Of a DNA stretch of 64,000 nucleotides, positions 30,454 through 40,656 are shown one piece after another (position 1 is the stretch's first letter; each line of letters opens with the position of its first letter). The notes beneath the pieces were generated by a model that was not told the origin of the DNA, did not search any database, and saw only the letters and a program-made list of their open reading frames with translations. Source of the stretch: Helianthus annuus (Eukaryota > Streptophyta > Magnoliopsida > Asterales > Asteraceae); the NCBI RefSeq assembly GCF_002127325.2, contig NC_035437.2:116831363-116895362 (forward strand), read 5' to 3'. Position numbers and translations under genes: made by a program.

Positions 30454-33400
30454 TTATATACGCACGTCTTTAGCTAGGTGCTGGAAGCTTGTTGACGCAA
30501 GCTTGCTTAGGGCGTCTGCCGGCTTGTTTTCACTGCGGTTTATGTGGTGCACCTTATAAGAATAGAAGGTTTGCAGCAACGTCTTTGCTTGGTTGAGATA
30601 GAGTGCCATTATGTCGCCCTTGGCTTCGTATTGACCATTGATTTGGCCTGCTACTAACATGGAGTCCACATGTGCCTCGATGTGTCGGACTCCCATTTTA
30701 ATTGCCAAACGCAAGCCGGCCAGAAAGGCTTCGTACTCTGCTTCGTTATTTGTGCTCTTGAAGTCTAGGCGTATGGCGTAAGTGAACTCGTGTTTGTCAG
30801 GGCTTACTAGCCGTAGCCCCGCGCCTGCCCCATCTTCGTTGGATGCACCGTCTGTATACAGCAGCCATGGCTCTTCGGTTTGTTTTTTCTCCGCTTTCTC
30901 CATCGCCTTACACTCTCTGTCCTTGTCATCCGGGACTTCCGTCATGAAGTCTGCCAAAACTTGGCCTTTGATCGACGGCCGTGGTCTGAATACTACGTTG
31001 TGTCCCCCTAGCTCTATCGCCCATTTGGCCAACCTTCCTGATATTTCTGGCCTTGCTAGGATATTTCCAATATTGTAATTTGTTAGCACGTGGATGACGT
31101 GATTGGCGAAATATCGGCGCAGCCTTCTTGACGCGTGAATCAATGCAAGGACAAGCTTTTCCATGATTGCGTATCTGGTTTCTGGGTCGGTTAAGGTTCT
31201 GGACACGTAATACACAGGTGTTTGGACACCTTGTCGATCGACCAGCAATACGGCTCCAACGGCCTTGTCGGAAGCTGAGAGGTACAGGACCAAAGGCTCT
31301 CCTTTGTTTGGTGCGGTTAGAGTTGGCAGCTTGATGAGACAGTCTTTCATCTCGCGGAACGCATTTTCTGCTTCCGGAGTCCATTGGAATTGGTTTTTCT
31401 TCATGCAGTTGCGCAAGGTCTTGATGAATGGGAAGGATTTTGCTGCGTGGTTAGCTAGGAAACGATTGAGTGCTGCCAATCGTCCTGCGAGCTTTTGCAT
31501 GTCTTTGACGTTTGCTGGTGAAGGCATCCTCTCTATGGCCTGGACCTTTTCTGGGTTCACCTTAAAACCATCTTTAGTGACTATGAAGCCCAAAAACTTT
31601 CCTTCCTCCATTCCGAATGAGCACTTTGCTGGATTCAGTTTGATGCTCACGCTGCGCAGCGTGTTGAAGGTCTTCTGAATGTTTGCCAGCATCGCGCTCT
31701 CCTCCTTGCTCATGATTACCAGATCGTCCATGTATACTTCTATGTATTTACCGATGGCGTCACTGAATGTTTCGTTCATCAACCGTTGGTACGTAGCACC
31801 TGCATTCTTTAAGCCGAACGGCATCTTGGTGTAGCAGTATAACCCCGTTGGCGTGCGGAATGCGGTTTTGTCTTCGTCTTGAACAGCCATCTGGACCTGG
31901 TGGTATCCTTTGTAACAATCCAGAAAACATTTCCACCGAAACGTTGCCAAAGAATCTATTTTTTCGTCTATGTCTGGTAAAGCATAGCAGTCGCGGGGAC
32001 ATGCTTTGTTCAGATCCTTGTAGTCGACACACATTCTCCAACTACCATTCGGTTTCTTTACCATTACTGGGCTTGCTACCCACGTTTGGTACCGGACTTC
32101 CCTGATGATTCCTGCGTTGAGCAGTTCCAACACTTGTTCTTTCATTGCATCATGTTTGATATCGCCTAGGTGGCGTTTGGCGTGCACCACTGGCTTGGCA
32201 TCTTCGGAGACGTTTAGACGGTGTTCTGCTATATGCCGTGGAACACCAACCATATCGGCCGGTGTCCAGGCGAACACGTCCATGTTGTCGTGCAGTAATT
32301 TCTTTAACGCCGCGCGCGTTAGATCAGACATTGCGGGCCCCAGAGTGACTCTTTGTTCTGGGTACGCGCTATTCCATACCCATTTTTCTGCCTCTATGCG
32401 CGGTGCGGGCTTGCATGCTTTTGCCGGCCTGATTTCATCTGTTGTTAGCACTTCTTTGCTTGCGTATATCAACGCAATGCCTGTTTCGGTTGGAAAGCCT
32501 ATGGCAGAATGTGGTGCGGAACAGATCATGCTGAAATCTCCTTGGGATTCTCTTCCTAGGAGGATGTCATGTCTTGAATGTGCCGGTAGCACCATGAATG
32601 TGACTTCTTCGGTTCTTGAATTTCTCCCATCGGAAAGCAACACTGGGAACGATATTTGTCCTAGGGGAAAGACGGCCTCGTTGCAGAATCCAGTTAGTGG
32701 GTAATCGACTGGTTCTAGGCGCGCCTTATCCTCTTGGTCGAATTGATTGAAGCACTGTTCATATATGATGTCTGCGGTGCTCCCGGGATCAATAAAGATG
32801 TAATCTGTTTGGTAGTGGCCGATCACCCCTGGAATGACTATTGGCCGCTTTTCTCTTGGACCTCCCCTGACAACTGGGAACACCACTTGCTTCTCGCGCC
32901 ATGAATCATCCTGCGCGCGCTTGTTGTAGTTTTTTCTTGGTCGCCGTGGACCTCCTTGCACCATATGAGTTTCTAGCTTTCTGAGCTTCTTGTTGTCTGG
33001 ACCTTCATCTCTTCGTTGTATCTGGCGGTAATCGCGCTTTCCTCCCTTGACTAAGTGACCGAGCTTTCCGTCTCTTAGAGCTCTTTCGATTTCTTGCTTT
33101 AAGCTAAAGCAATCATCGGTCAAGTGGCCCGTATCTTTGTGGAATTCACAGAAGAGATTTGGGTCTTGACCCCTTTTGTTGCGCATCTGCAAGGGTGGTT
33201 TGAACTGATGGTTCTCTGTGGCTAAAACTTCGGAAGGTGTTTTGGTTAGTGGAGTCCACTGCTTTTCTCTGTTTTCGCGCTTTACTTCTTTTCGATGGGC
33301 TATCTGATTGATCGTATGGCGTGCGTCGTCCCGTGGGGGGCTTCTTTCTCTGTTCCCAGAAGCCCTCCAGGGTTGATTTCTGCCCCTTCTGTTGTTTCGA

Positions 33401-34848
33401 TCGTTATGGTTGTGTGCGCGCTGACGGTGATCGTCACCGGTCAGTTGCCTGTCTGTCTGCGCAATGGTCTTGGCCGCTTCAATGAAGGTTTCCCAGTCTT
33501 TGGGTCCTCCATCTCGCCCTTTGATTCTTTTAACCAGATCGTCGCACTTGACTGCTCGCATGAAGTGTGCACGCATCATTTTCTCTGGTATGTCTCCGAT
33601 CTCTAGACATTCTTTGTTATACCTTGTAATGAAATCTTCTACACTTTCATAGTCTTTTCTCCATATGTTCAGACAGTCACCCGGATCTCTGGCTTGTCTT
33701 CGTTGCTGAGAGAAGTGTGCCAGGAACTTCTCTCGGAAATCGACCCATGATTTGATTTTGCCAGCCGGTAAGTTGTCGAACCAAATGCGCGCCGCGCCAA
33801 CGAATGTTTGAGCAAACAGGTGGCACCATGTTGGTAAGTTCCATCCGCCTGTTGCTCCTGCACCTTTAAACACCTGGAGGTGATCGTCTGGGTCCGTCAA
33901 CCCATTGTATTTACCCACGTTGTGTGGTAACTTCGTTTTGTCGATGGCCGCGCACGCGATTTTTGGAATGAATTTTGAATTTTCAGCCATGTCCTCAGGA
34001 CGATAGCTCAAGGTGTAATCATGCTCTGCTTTGGGGTTGTACCCTGCGCGCTTGGTAGGTTTGTATGCCTCGTGTTCTGGAGGAAGTCTGCTGAACACTG
34101 TGGATTCCGCCTTGTAAGTTGGGTCGTCTTCCTCTTCTTCCCATTCTGTATTCATGTTGCGTGCGCCCAAACGGGTTTGGATCGGCCTTCGTTGTAGATT
34201 GGAGGTTTGGACGAAGTTGCTCTCTGTTTCAGCATAAGTATCGCGCGTGTCTTGTATGCTGGGTCTTCTGACCTGTTGCACTGGTTCTCTTTCTGGTCGT
34301 AAGTTCCACGCGTTTGTCTGCTGAGCCGTGTGTGTACTCAGAGACCTTGGTTGTGGAGTTACGAATGCTGATTGGTTAGCCTGTGCTTGGAGCAAGGCTT
34401 GTTGTGCGCTGAGCTGCGTATAAACGAGGTTTATGGACGCCATTTGTTCGGCATACCAGGAAGCCAGAGTTTTTCCCTCGGGTAGCCCTAAAAGTGTAGA
34501 ATAGTTGAGTTGTGCTTGTTCCGATGGCACAGAAGGGCCTGGTCCATGGCTTACAGTCTGCATCGGCGGCGGTGTTTGGTGTAATATCCCCGTTGGAGGT
34601 TGGAGAGCAGCCCCGTTTGTGGTTTGAGTGATGATTCTTGCTGGTGTTTGGAAGATGGGTCCAATTGTGGTTTGGCTAGCAGCCCTGGACGCACTTCCAA
34701 AAATGGATGGAAATTCGTTGTTCAGCTGACCTTCTTGGATGGTCTCGTTCCTTTGACCTCGTTGGACGTGTGCCGTGTCCGAAACGAGTTCGAAGGAAGA
34801 GATTTCTCCGTCTGCGGGGTGTGAATGATTCTGGTCTGCCATTTTCAC
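30454..34848 (-). CDS. Ty3 gag-protease-RT-RNase H-aRNase H polyprotein
   Basis: This 1464-codon frame starts with MKMADQN; the second ATG (34842) matches the start of the truncated copy at 4522 and is the likelier start. Domains: gag (about 310-450; WFDNLPAGKIKSW, MRAHFMRAVKCDDL), a CX2HX4HX4C knuckle (CEFHKDTGHLTDDC, ~567-580), protease (FIDPGSTADIIY, ~685), RT (about 890-1090; WRMCVDYKDLNKACP, YMDD ~1040), the Ty3 RNase H (~1170-1290) and a second archaeal-type RNase H (~1328-1455; YTDGASN, NNEAEYEA, HVDSMLV, NKPADALSK). The DPGS protease motif and second RNase H are Tat-lineage traits. A TAA (30454-30456) cuts the frame just before integrase and may be a nonsense mutation. Confidence 0.93.
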   Translation of the reverse strand: MKMADQNHSHPADGEISSFELVSDTAHVQRGQRNETIQEGQLNNEFPSIFGSASRAASQTTIGPIFQTPARIITQTTNGAALQPPTGILHQTPPPMQTVSHGPGPSVPSEQAQLNYSTLLGLPEGKTLASWYAEQMASINLVYTQLSAQQALLQAQANQSAFVTPQPRSLSTHTAQQTNAWNLRPEREPVQQVRRPSIQDTRDTYAETESNFVQTSNLQRRPIQTRLGARNMNTEWEEEEDDPTYKAESTVFSRLPPEHEAYKPTKRAGYNPKAEHDYTLSYRPEDMAENSKFIPKIACAAIDKTKLPHNVGKYNGLTDPDDHLQVFKGAGATGGWNLPTWCHLFAQTFVGAARIWFDNLPAGKIKSWVDFREKFLAHFSQQRRQARDPGDCLNIWRKDYESVEDFITRYNKECLEIGDIPEKMMRAHFMRAVKCDDLVKRIKGRDGGPKDWETFIEAAKTIAQTDRQLTGDDHRQRAHNHNDRNNRRGRNQPWRASGNRERSPPRDDARHTINQIAHRKEVKRENREKQWTPLTKTPSEVLATENHQFKPPLQMRNKRGQDPNLFCEFHKDTGHLTDDCFSLKQEIERALRDGKLGHLVKGGKRDYRQIQRRDEGPDNKKLRKLETHMVQGGPRRPRKNYNKRAQDDSWREKQVVFPVVRGGPREKRPIVIPGVIGHYQTDYIFIDPGSTADIIYEQCFNQFDQEDKARLEPVDYPLTGFCNEAVFPLGQISFPVLLSDGRNSRTEEVTFMVLPAHSRHDILLGRESQGDFSMICSAPHSAIGFPTETGIALIYASKEVLTTDEIRPAKACKPAPRIEAEKWVWNSAYPEQRVTLGPAMSDLTRAALKKLLHDNMDVFAWTPADMVGVPRHIAEHRLNVSEDAKPVVHAKRHLGDIKHDAMKEQVLELLNAGIIREVRYQTWVASPVMVKKPNGSWRMCVDYKDLNKACPRDCYALPDIDEKIDSLATFRWKCFLDCYKGYHQVQMAVQDEDKTAFRTPTGLYCYTKMPFGLKNAGATYQRLMNETFSDAIGKYIEVYMDDLVIMSKEESAMLANIQKTFNTLRSVSIKLNPAKCSFGMEEGKFLGFIVTKDGFKVNPEKVQAIERMPSPANVKDMQKLAGRLAALNRFLANHAAKSFPFIKTLRNCMKKNQFQWTPEAENAFREMKDCLIKLPTLTAPNKGEPLVLYLSASDKAVGAVLLVDRQGVQTPVYYVSRTLTDPETRYAIMEKLVLALIHASRRLRRYFANHVIHVLTNYNIGNILARPEISGRLAKWAIELGGHNVVFRPRPSIKGQVLADFMTEVPDDKDRECKAMEKAEKKQTEEPWLLYTDGASNEDGAGAGLRLVSPDKHEFTYAIRLDFKSTNNEAEYEAFLAGLRLAIKMGVRHIEAHVDSMLVAGQINGQYEAKGDIMALYLNQAKTLLQTFYSYKVHHINRSENKPADALSKLASTSFQHLAKDVRI

Positions 34849-34897
34849 GAGTGTTTTCTAGAAGAGAAAAAGAGGTGAGAGTGGTCTTGCAAAAAAG

Positions 34898-34910
34898 CGG
34901 ATGGCGCCAA
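34898..34910 (-). other. Primer-binding site
   Basis: Next to the 5' LTR the minus strand reads TTGGCGCCATCCGC. TGGCGCC-type primer sites are seen in Athila/Tat elements rather than the tRNA-Met site. I do not assign the tRNA. Confidence 0.6.
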
Positions 34911-35561
34911 TGTTGAAACAATGGTTAATCACAAGGATAACCAAGAGGGTCGTTTCACTTATGGGGTTCAACCTCTTCTCTCGCTCGTATCGGTGGCCTG
35001 AGATCTGCAAAACAGTAAACACCGTTAGTCTCGTTAAGAGGGGGGGAAGGGGATTTTCCCTCTTAACCAGGCTCCGGCGTGAGAATAAGTACTGCTCTGA
35101 GATGAATAAAACAGTGTGTGTATAGAGTGAGTAAAGAGAGCCAAGATCCTCAACCTGAATGATGAAGGGTCCTATTTATAGCCGGAGGGTGAAGAAGGAG
35201 GAAGCAGCTGTGCCAGCTGTGGGTGTGCGCCAGCTGTCCGACCAAGGGGAATATCCTCTTGGTCTGCTCTGTCGCGAAGGGTGTAGTGGTACACGTGGCG
35301 TCCTTGTATTCGCTTGTGCTGGGTACCTCGTACTGGTCGCGTCAGCCATGCTCCCTGGATTGTCGCAGGCCTATGTGGCCTTCTCTCAATGGTGACACGT
35401 GTTGTCCTTTATGTTGGGCAAAGCATCTTTGATGCCAGCTATGGACCGCCTAGATGTCTTCTGGAAGCTTCTAGAAGGTTCTGGTGACATGGGTGCCTTG
35501 TGTGCACAAAAGTGGTGTGGTCCTTGCCATGTAGGCAGGGAATTGGGACCATACCTCTTCA
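34911..35561 (-). repeat. 5' LTR of the Tat-type element
   Basis: 651 bp, nearly identical to 23490-24139. The TATA-like box on the minus strand lies at 35172-35181. On the minus strand it starts TGAAGAGGTATGG and ends TTTCAACA. The right TSD GGTAT follows at 35562-35566. Confidence 0.93.
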
Positions 35562-35566
35562 GGTAT

Positions 35567-36312
35567 GAAGCAAATTAGATTTCGTTGATGCAGCCACCTT
35601 CGGTGGGTTTTCTGGTGAATACACACGCAAATCTAAGAAGATCCAGATTGGGGTTTGCAAATGGTTGGTAATGACATAGAGAAGAGATAGTAGAGATATA
35701 ATCGGATTGGTACAAGAGGAGAAAGAATGCAGAAATGAAATGAATAATAGGGTTGGTAATAAACTAAAAACAAAAATTGCTTAGGAAATTGTAACTGCCA
35801 CTCTAATTTTTCTTTCTACACTTATGTTTTTCTTATGGAATACTTTTTTATGTGTTAAAGATTCATTTTATATATTCCTTCTCAATTTTTTCAAGAAAAC
35901 TATTTTCACACACATATAACTATATTTATAAAATAACATCTTTCTCAAATAAATTTGTTTGTTGATCATGTTAACGATGTATAAAATCTTTTGATATGCC
36001 TACAATTTTCATAGTGATGGTGATGGTAGAAGAAGGGACAAGTGAAAGTGGATGATAAAAAAACGTCTAAAACGTCTAATTATCAAATAAACACATATTT
36101 TATTAATATGCTAATAAAATTTGTTAATCGTGCGGTTTGCTTATTTAGACGTGTTAAAATTCTCTTTTTATCGTCATTTCGACGTCAATGTTTCATTACG
36201 TGAGTTTTTTTTATCATTTCAACTTATGATTCTGTTTATTTTGTAACGTTTTCATATGGTTAACGCGTCAAATAAGGTGCCACTAGCTATAACAAACAAA
36301 CGTGTCGCTGCC
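35567..36312. other. Remainder of the large TIR element interior
   Basis: A/T-rich sequence with no recognisable gene. The first ~200 bp continue the non-repetitive stretch interrupted at 23489. Confidence 0.4.
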
Positions 36313-36344
36313 ACCGCAACGCGCGGCCTATGGCAAAAATCTAG
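36313..36344 (+). mobile_element. Helitron 3' terminus at the right TIR boundary
   Basis: CCGC-AACGC-GCGG hairpin (36314-36326), then an A-rich spacer and CTAG (36341-36344) followed by T. Homology between the two MULE TIRs begins right after it, so a Helitron inserted at the inner end of the right TIR. The 5' end was not located. Confidence 0.55.
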
Positions 36345-36653
36345 TTATATACAAATAAAAAAACTTATTTTAGAGAATGAAGAGTGAGATTGTGGTTTGG
36401 TTTTATTAATTTAAGTAATTACATAAGTAGCCCCTTACATATTAAAAGAAACTTTATAATTTACCTAAACAACCCTTGAGACGTAATAGTACTAAAATAC
36501 CCTTATATTTAACAGAAAAAAGTAACAAGTTTAGTATTAGGAGCCATAAACATTATAAAATCCAACGTTAGGGTCTCATATGTCAAAAGATTTCTTCTTG
36601 AGTCGTAATGGTGAAACTCACTAAAACTCAAGGGCCAAAATAGTAATTTACTC
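36345..36653 (-). repeat. Right TIR of the large MULE-like element
   Basis: Inverted complement of 20120-20430, ending GTAATTTACTC; the TSD copy TAACAAAAA follows. Confidence 0.75.
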
Positions 36654-36662
36654 TAACAAAAA

Positions 36663-37014
36663 TCTCAACTTGAAATGGTGTTTTAATTTAAAAATCTGAA
36701 ACGGTGTTTTAATTTAAGAATCTTAATTTAAGATGGCATTTGTAAGTGTAAAAATACATTAAATGTCATTTCAAAAATATTGTATTTTTTTTAGTAAATT
36801 GCAATTTTTCTATATGTGATTTGACGACGCTTGCACTTTGCCTCTCTATTTTCCATATTTTGCACTTTGCCTCCTTGTGGCTGCATTTCATCACACATTT
36901 CCGCTTTAAGTCAGTTAATTGACCATTTGTTTGACCATCAGAAAAGCGATTAAATGACAAAGAAAACCTTTTTCTATCACAGTATGCGCTTTTGTGGTTT
37001 CATTATTATTACAA
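36663..37014. repeat. Resumed tandem repeat and A/T-rich spacer
   Basis: 36663-36790 resumes the ~80-bp repeat broken at 18916 and 20119. 36791-37014 shows no gene. Confidence 0.5.
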
Positions 37015-37042
37015 CTAGTACTAAAACTCGTGTGCAAACACG
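37015..37042 (-). mobile_element. Helitron 3' terminus, minus strand
   Basis: Plus strand A-CTAG (37015-37018), then ACTAAAACT and the hairpin CGTGT-GCAA-ACACG (37029-37042). Read on the minus strand this is hairpin, spacer, CTAG, T. The element would extend rightward; its 5' end was not found before the solo LTR at 37365. Confidence 0.5.
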
Positions 37043-37364
37043 GGTGGTTTTTAGAAAACCATGCATAACACATTTTAATAGAAAGTATAGATAAATGTAT
37101 AGATATTGTACCAAAACTTGTTATCTATTGTAGATAATAGACAACTATAAACATAGATCATCGGTTAATATATCAGTTACATACGACTATTTCCGTTGTC
37201 CTATAAAAAAAGTGTATCCACCCATTGACAATGTAACATGTTTATAGACATAACTACATATAAAACATGTCTAAGAATACTGCCACCGAGGAACCAAATG
37301 TACAACCACAGACAACCATCACATCATTGTTTATAAACCTCCAACCAACACAACACTCATGAAG
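37043..37364 (-). other. Probable 3' flank of the B3 gene
   Basis: This sequence abuts the left TSD (TGAAG, 37360-37364) of the solo LTR whose right TSD abuts the B3 coding sequence (48568). It should therefore be the original continuation of the B3 gene past its stop codon on the minus strand. No coding signal was seen. Confidence 0.55.
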
Positions 37365-37866
37365 TGTAACACCTCGTAAATTTGTGTCTGGTTATATACC
37401 GACACGTATCCATACTCTCAATTGTCCCAATTGTTGGACGAGAGGGACTATTTTTGCCAATTAATGGAAGTATGAATGTGGAGGGACTAAAGGTGTCAAC
37501 ATGCTCAATTTATGCCTCTGAGTGACCCTTTACGAACCGCAAGCTTAAGTGCTTACGGTCCGCAAGCATCTAGATATTTCTGGGAATTACCATCGTATAC
37601 GGACCACAAGACTAAGGTCTATACGGTCCACAAGGAAATGGAAAACCAGGTGCGCCCAAGGTCCTTAAGGACTGCAAAGGGAAACCCTCTATGGTCCGTA
37701 GAGCATTGCCAGTAGTAGAATTTTGTTTAGGCTCCAAGCAAATCTGCATGAAAACCACTTTTCAAAACCATGAGCGCCATGGCTGCACTTGACACGTTTT
37801 GGGACACTTGTACCGATTCTAAACAAGTCCATAACACATGTGATGATCTTATCAATCCCATTCAAG

Positions 37867-37874
37867 TATAAATA
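37867..37874 (+). promoter_or_regulatory. TATA box of the solo LTR
   Basis: AAGTATAAATAGAGG is a strong plant TATA context. It lies in the U3-like part of the solo LTR, after CGGTCCGCAAG-type repeats (37500-37720). Confidence 0.55.
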
Positions 37875-38119
37875 GAGGTTGAATGTAAGCTCATTTCCTT
37901 GCACCATTCTTTAATTCATATCATCTCCCTTATCTAGAAGTTCCTAGCTGAAAGAAGCATCCAACTCAGTTCTAATCATTCCAAGGATCACTTGTAAGTA
38001 TTCCTTTCCAGTGCATTTTCGTTTTATAGGCTTTAATAGCCGAAAGTCAAGCAAAATCGATTTTTGCTTAGACTTTCGGTTTAGACCATTATGGTCCAAC
38101 CATTGTTTGAGTCGAACAT

Positions 38120-38527
38120 TGTAGGATCGTTTTCAGACCCGAACGAGTCGATCGGAAGAGTTTATGCTCAATTTGAAAGGCGAAAACAGACAAACTGAGT
38201 TCAATTCAGCAAGATATACTTATAAACTGCCTTTCTGATTGATTTAATGACAAATTACAGTGAGACGACACTTCGGCAGCACTTCGTTACACTAACCGGA
38301 AAGATCCCTTCTAATATCGCATGAACAGGGGTATATATAGACGATTAATTTCGCATGAAAGTGTTCCACGCGAGATTAGATTCCGTGCGGAATTACAATC
38401 AAGATTCTTTCAAGCGAAATTATTGTTCCATGCGAAATTACATGAAATCCCGAAATATGTGTCCTGTTCAAACTATCTACAAACAAGACTCGATACAAGA
38501 CGAAGTCGACAGACGCATGCACTAACA
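38120..38527 (-). repeat. 3' LTR of the gag-only element
   Basis: Plus strand TGTAGGATCG...GCACTAACA. It holds a TATATATA box (38332-38339, minus-strand promoter) and the palindrome ATTCCGTGCGGAAT (38380-38393). Confidence 0.9.
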
Positions 38528-40656
38528 GACTCCCCCTCGAATGTTAACGAGTCTTCAGTGTCGAGTCTTCGCATCTTCAGTCTATATTAGTGTTCGGCTC
38601 TTCTTTGAAGTATCTTACATTGTAAAGCATCCTCAAATCTCTATCTTCTCTACTCAATTTGCACCAACAGATTCCTCTTGAACAAACACTCTTCCTCTCG
38701 AATGTTGAATCTTTAACGAATAAGGATCTCAATCTGGATCTTCATTCTCTTGATCAGATCTCTTGATTCCTTAAGTTCATCAGCATTATCAGCTTGCGTG
38801 AACTTTATCTTCAGAATCCTAACCTGGCTTTTAGCATCTACAGACTCCCCCTTTCGATAAACTGGGATCGCAGTCTGGCTTTCACAGGTTCAAGATCGTG
38901 ACCTGGCTCATACTTTGCTCAGGATCGAAACCTGGCTCTCTAATCATAGAATCCTCAGGAATCGGAACCTGGCTTTATCTCACCACATGCTCTTCAGAAT
39001 CAAATAACCCAGCTCCTACTCAACCTGCACAATCTCTACCTCACAATAAATTTTACAAATTTAGACATTTGACAAATTTATGCTTTCTGCTAACCACATG
39101 TAGGAACAAGATCAATCAAGAAATGATTTTACATTTGCAAAACTTCTGATGACCACTTGTTAGACAAAATCTTTCAAGATTTTACTCAATTTAAACAAAC
39201 TCCTCCTCAAATTAAGGATCATCATGTTTAACACTTGAGATTTTGAATACCAGCTCTCCAACATCAGTTATCGAAAATATTTTTGACTTTTTCAAAATTT
39301 ATGCTAAAACACATTTAAAATCTTTTTGGATTTTTGAATAAAAAGATATGCAGTATAGAAATATTTACAGACAATCTTTTTGTGAGTTTGTGTAAGAGGA
39401 TCATATCAGTTTTGAGACAAATCACCAACACCGTTAAGCTTTAGACATTTTAAGTTCTAAACAATTCACCTAGATTGTCAGTATACTGGTCCACTTAAAT
39501 TTTCACACAAAGTTCAACTGATTCGAGATACAAATTAGTGTTTTAATGAACTTGAACTCATTCGCGTGTCCCACTACTTGAATATACTCCCGTATCCAGA
39601 TCCCAATATTCAGTCTTACAGGTGAGTATACCTAGATGATATCTGTTAAAGGGTTAAATGTGAAACCGTGAGAGCTCAGGTCAGAACTTCCGTTCAGCAG
39701 AGAGATGACGGCTCGACTTTTGGTGTGTTCCATTTAGAGAATCTTTTCTTCAACAACACAGGATTAACATTTTTCAAAGTTTCATCATTTTTTGTACTGA
39801 GGGCTGCGCTATATTTCAAGCAAATGCAAAGTATTATACGGGGACTAGGCCATTGCTTCCGCAAAATCAGAAGTCCCGGGATAATACCCCAGATATCACT
39901 GAGTATAAAGACCTAGTATCTCAGAAAGAGGGATCTTTCAAACAAGATTTCGGGGGTTACCCATATATCTAAGAAATGTTCCCGATGATATAAGTAAGTT
40001 TGAAATTTAGGTTTATATCTCAAAAACAATCTACTAAATATACAAAAACGTACTGGCATATCCATAGTGAGATTGTTTATCACATCTATAACTTTACATT
40101 TCTTTAGTGTGTTGTGATAGTCCACTGATGTACTATCATTTCCTCTTTTCACAACAAAAACTCATTTTGAATTTTATCATGTTTTTGGCTTTTTCAAATT
40201 TTCAAATGTTTTTGGATTTTCTGAAATTTTTACTCCCCCTAAAATGCAAACACATTTAAAGAAAATTTTAAAAAAAATTGTACAAGTAAATTGACAACTG
40301 CTATGAATCGCTACAATTCGCCATCCACTTGGCATAAACAATCAGAACTCCCCTCACAACAAACTATTTTCCCATTATAATTTCAAAACACTTAAGTTTG
40401 TTTTAATCAAAATGGTTTTTCCGGAAAAATTAGTTTAGTTGATTTTACCAATTGTAAGTTCGGGGTTCATCATATTGCTTTTCAACGATTGTATGAGGAT
40501 TACATCAAGTTCAAATTGATGACCTTGATTAATCATTTTTAAGAATAAACCTTTGTACCACATGAAAGACGAAATCACCTTTTGTGAAGTTCTCAAGAAA
40601 TATGCCGATTCCTGCTCCACACTTACCAACCTGGGAGCTCCGGCAAGTCAGGTTTT
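38528..40656 (-). other. Non-coding 3' interior of the gag-only element
   Basis: It begins with the polypurine tract (minus strand TTCGAGGGGGAGTC). 38860-38990 has repeated GATCG-AACCTGGCT phrases. No pol motif was found in any frame. Confidence 0.65.

Larger units (their letters stand above)
23490..35561 (-). mobile_element. Complete Tat/Retand-type Ty3 LTR retrotransposon
   Basis: The 12,072-bp element has LTRs at both ends (650 and 651 bp, TG...CA on the minus strand) and a perfect 5-bp TSD GGTAT (23485-23489 and 35562-35566). In minus-strand order: 5' LTR, TGGCGCC primer site, gag-protease-RT-RNase H-archaeal-type RNase H (34848-30454), one stop, integrase (30387-29158), a plus-strand spliced gene (25411-28502), a 47-bp tandem array (24253-25035), a polypurine tract and the 3' LTR. 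The second RNase H and extra antisense gene mark the Tat lineage. A tandem array between an antisense ORF and the 3' LTR recalls Retand of Silene. I saw only three differences between the LTRs, so insertion is recent. Confidence 0.93.
20120..36653. mobile_element. Large MULE-like TIR element, split by nested insertions
   Basis: The left terminus GAGTAAATTACTATTTTGGC (20120) and its following ~310 bp are the inverted complement of 36345-36653. Flanks TAATAAAAA (20111-20119) and TAACAAAAA (36654-36662) form a 9-bp TSD with one mismatch. Removing internal insertions (LTR element, Helitron, MITEs) leaves roughly 2-2.5 kb with no transposase. The element sits in the same tandem repeat that hosts the 18917-20087 element. 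The TSD length and long TIRs fit Mutator-like elements. Confidence 0.75.
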
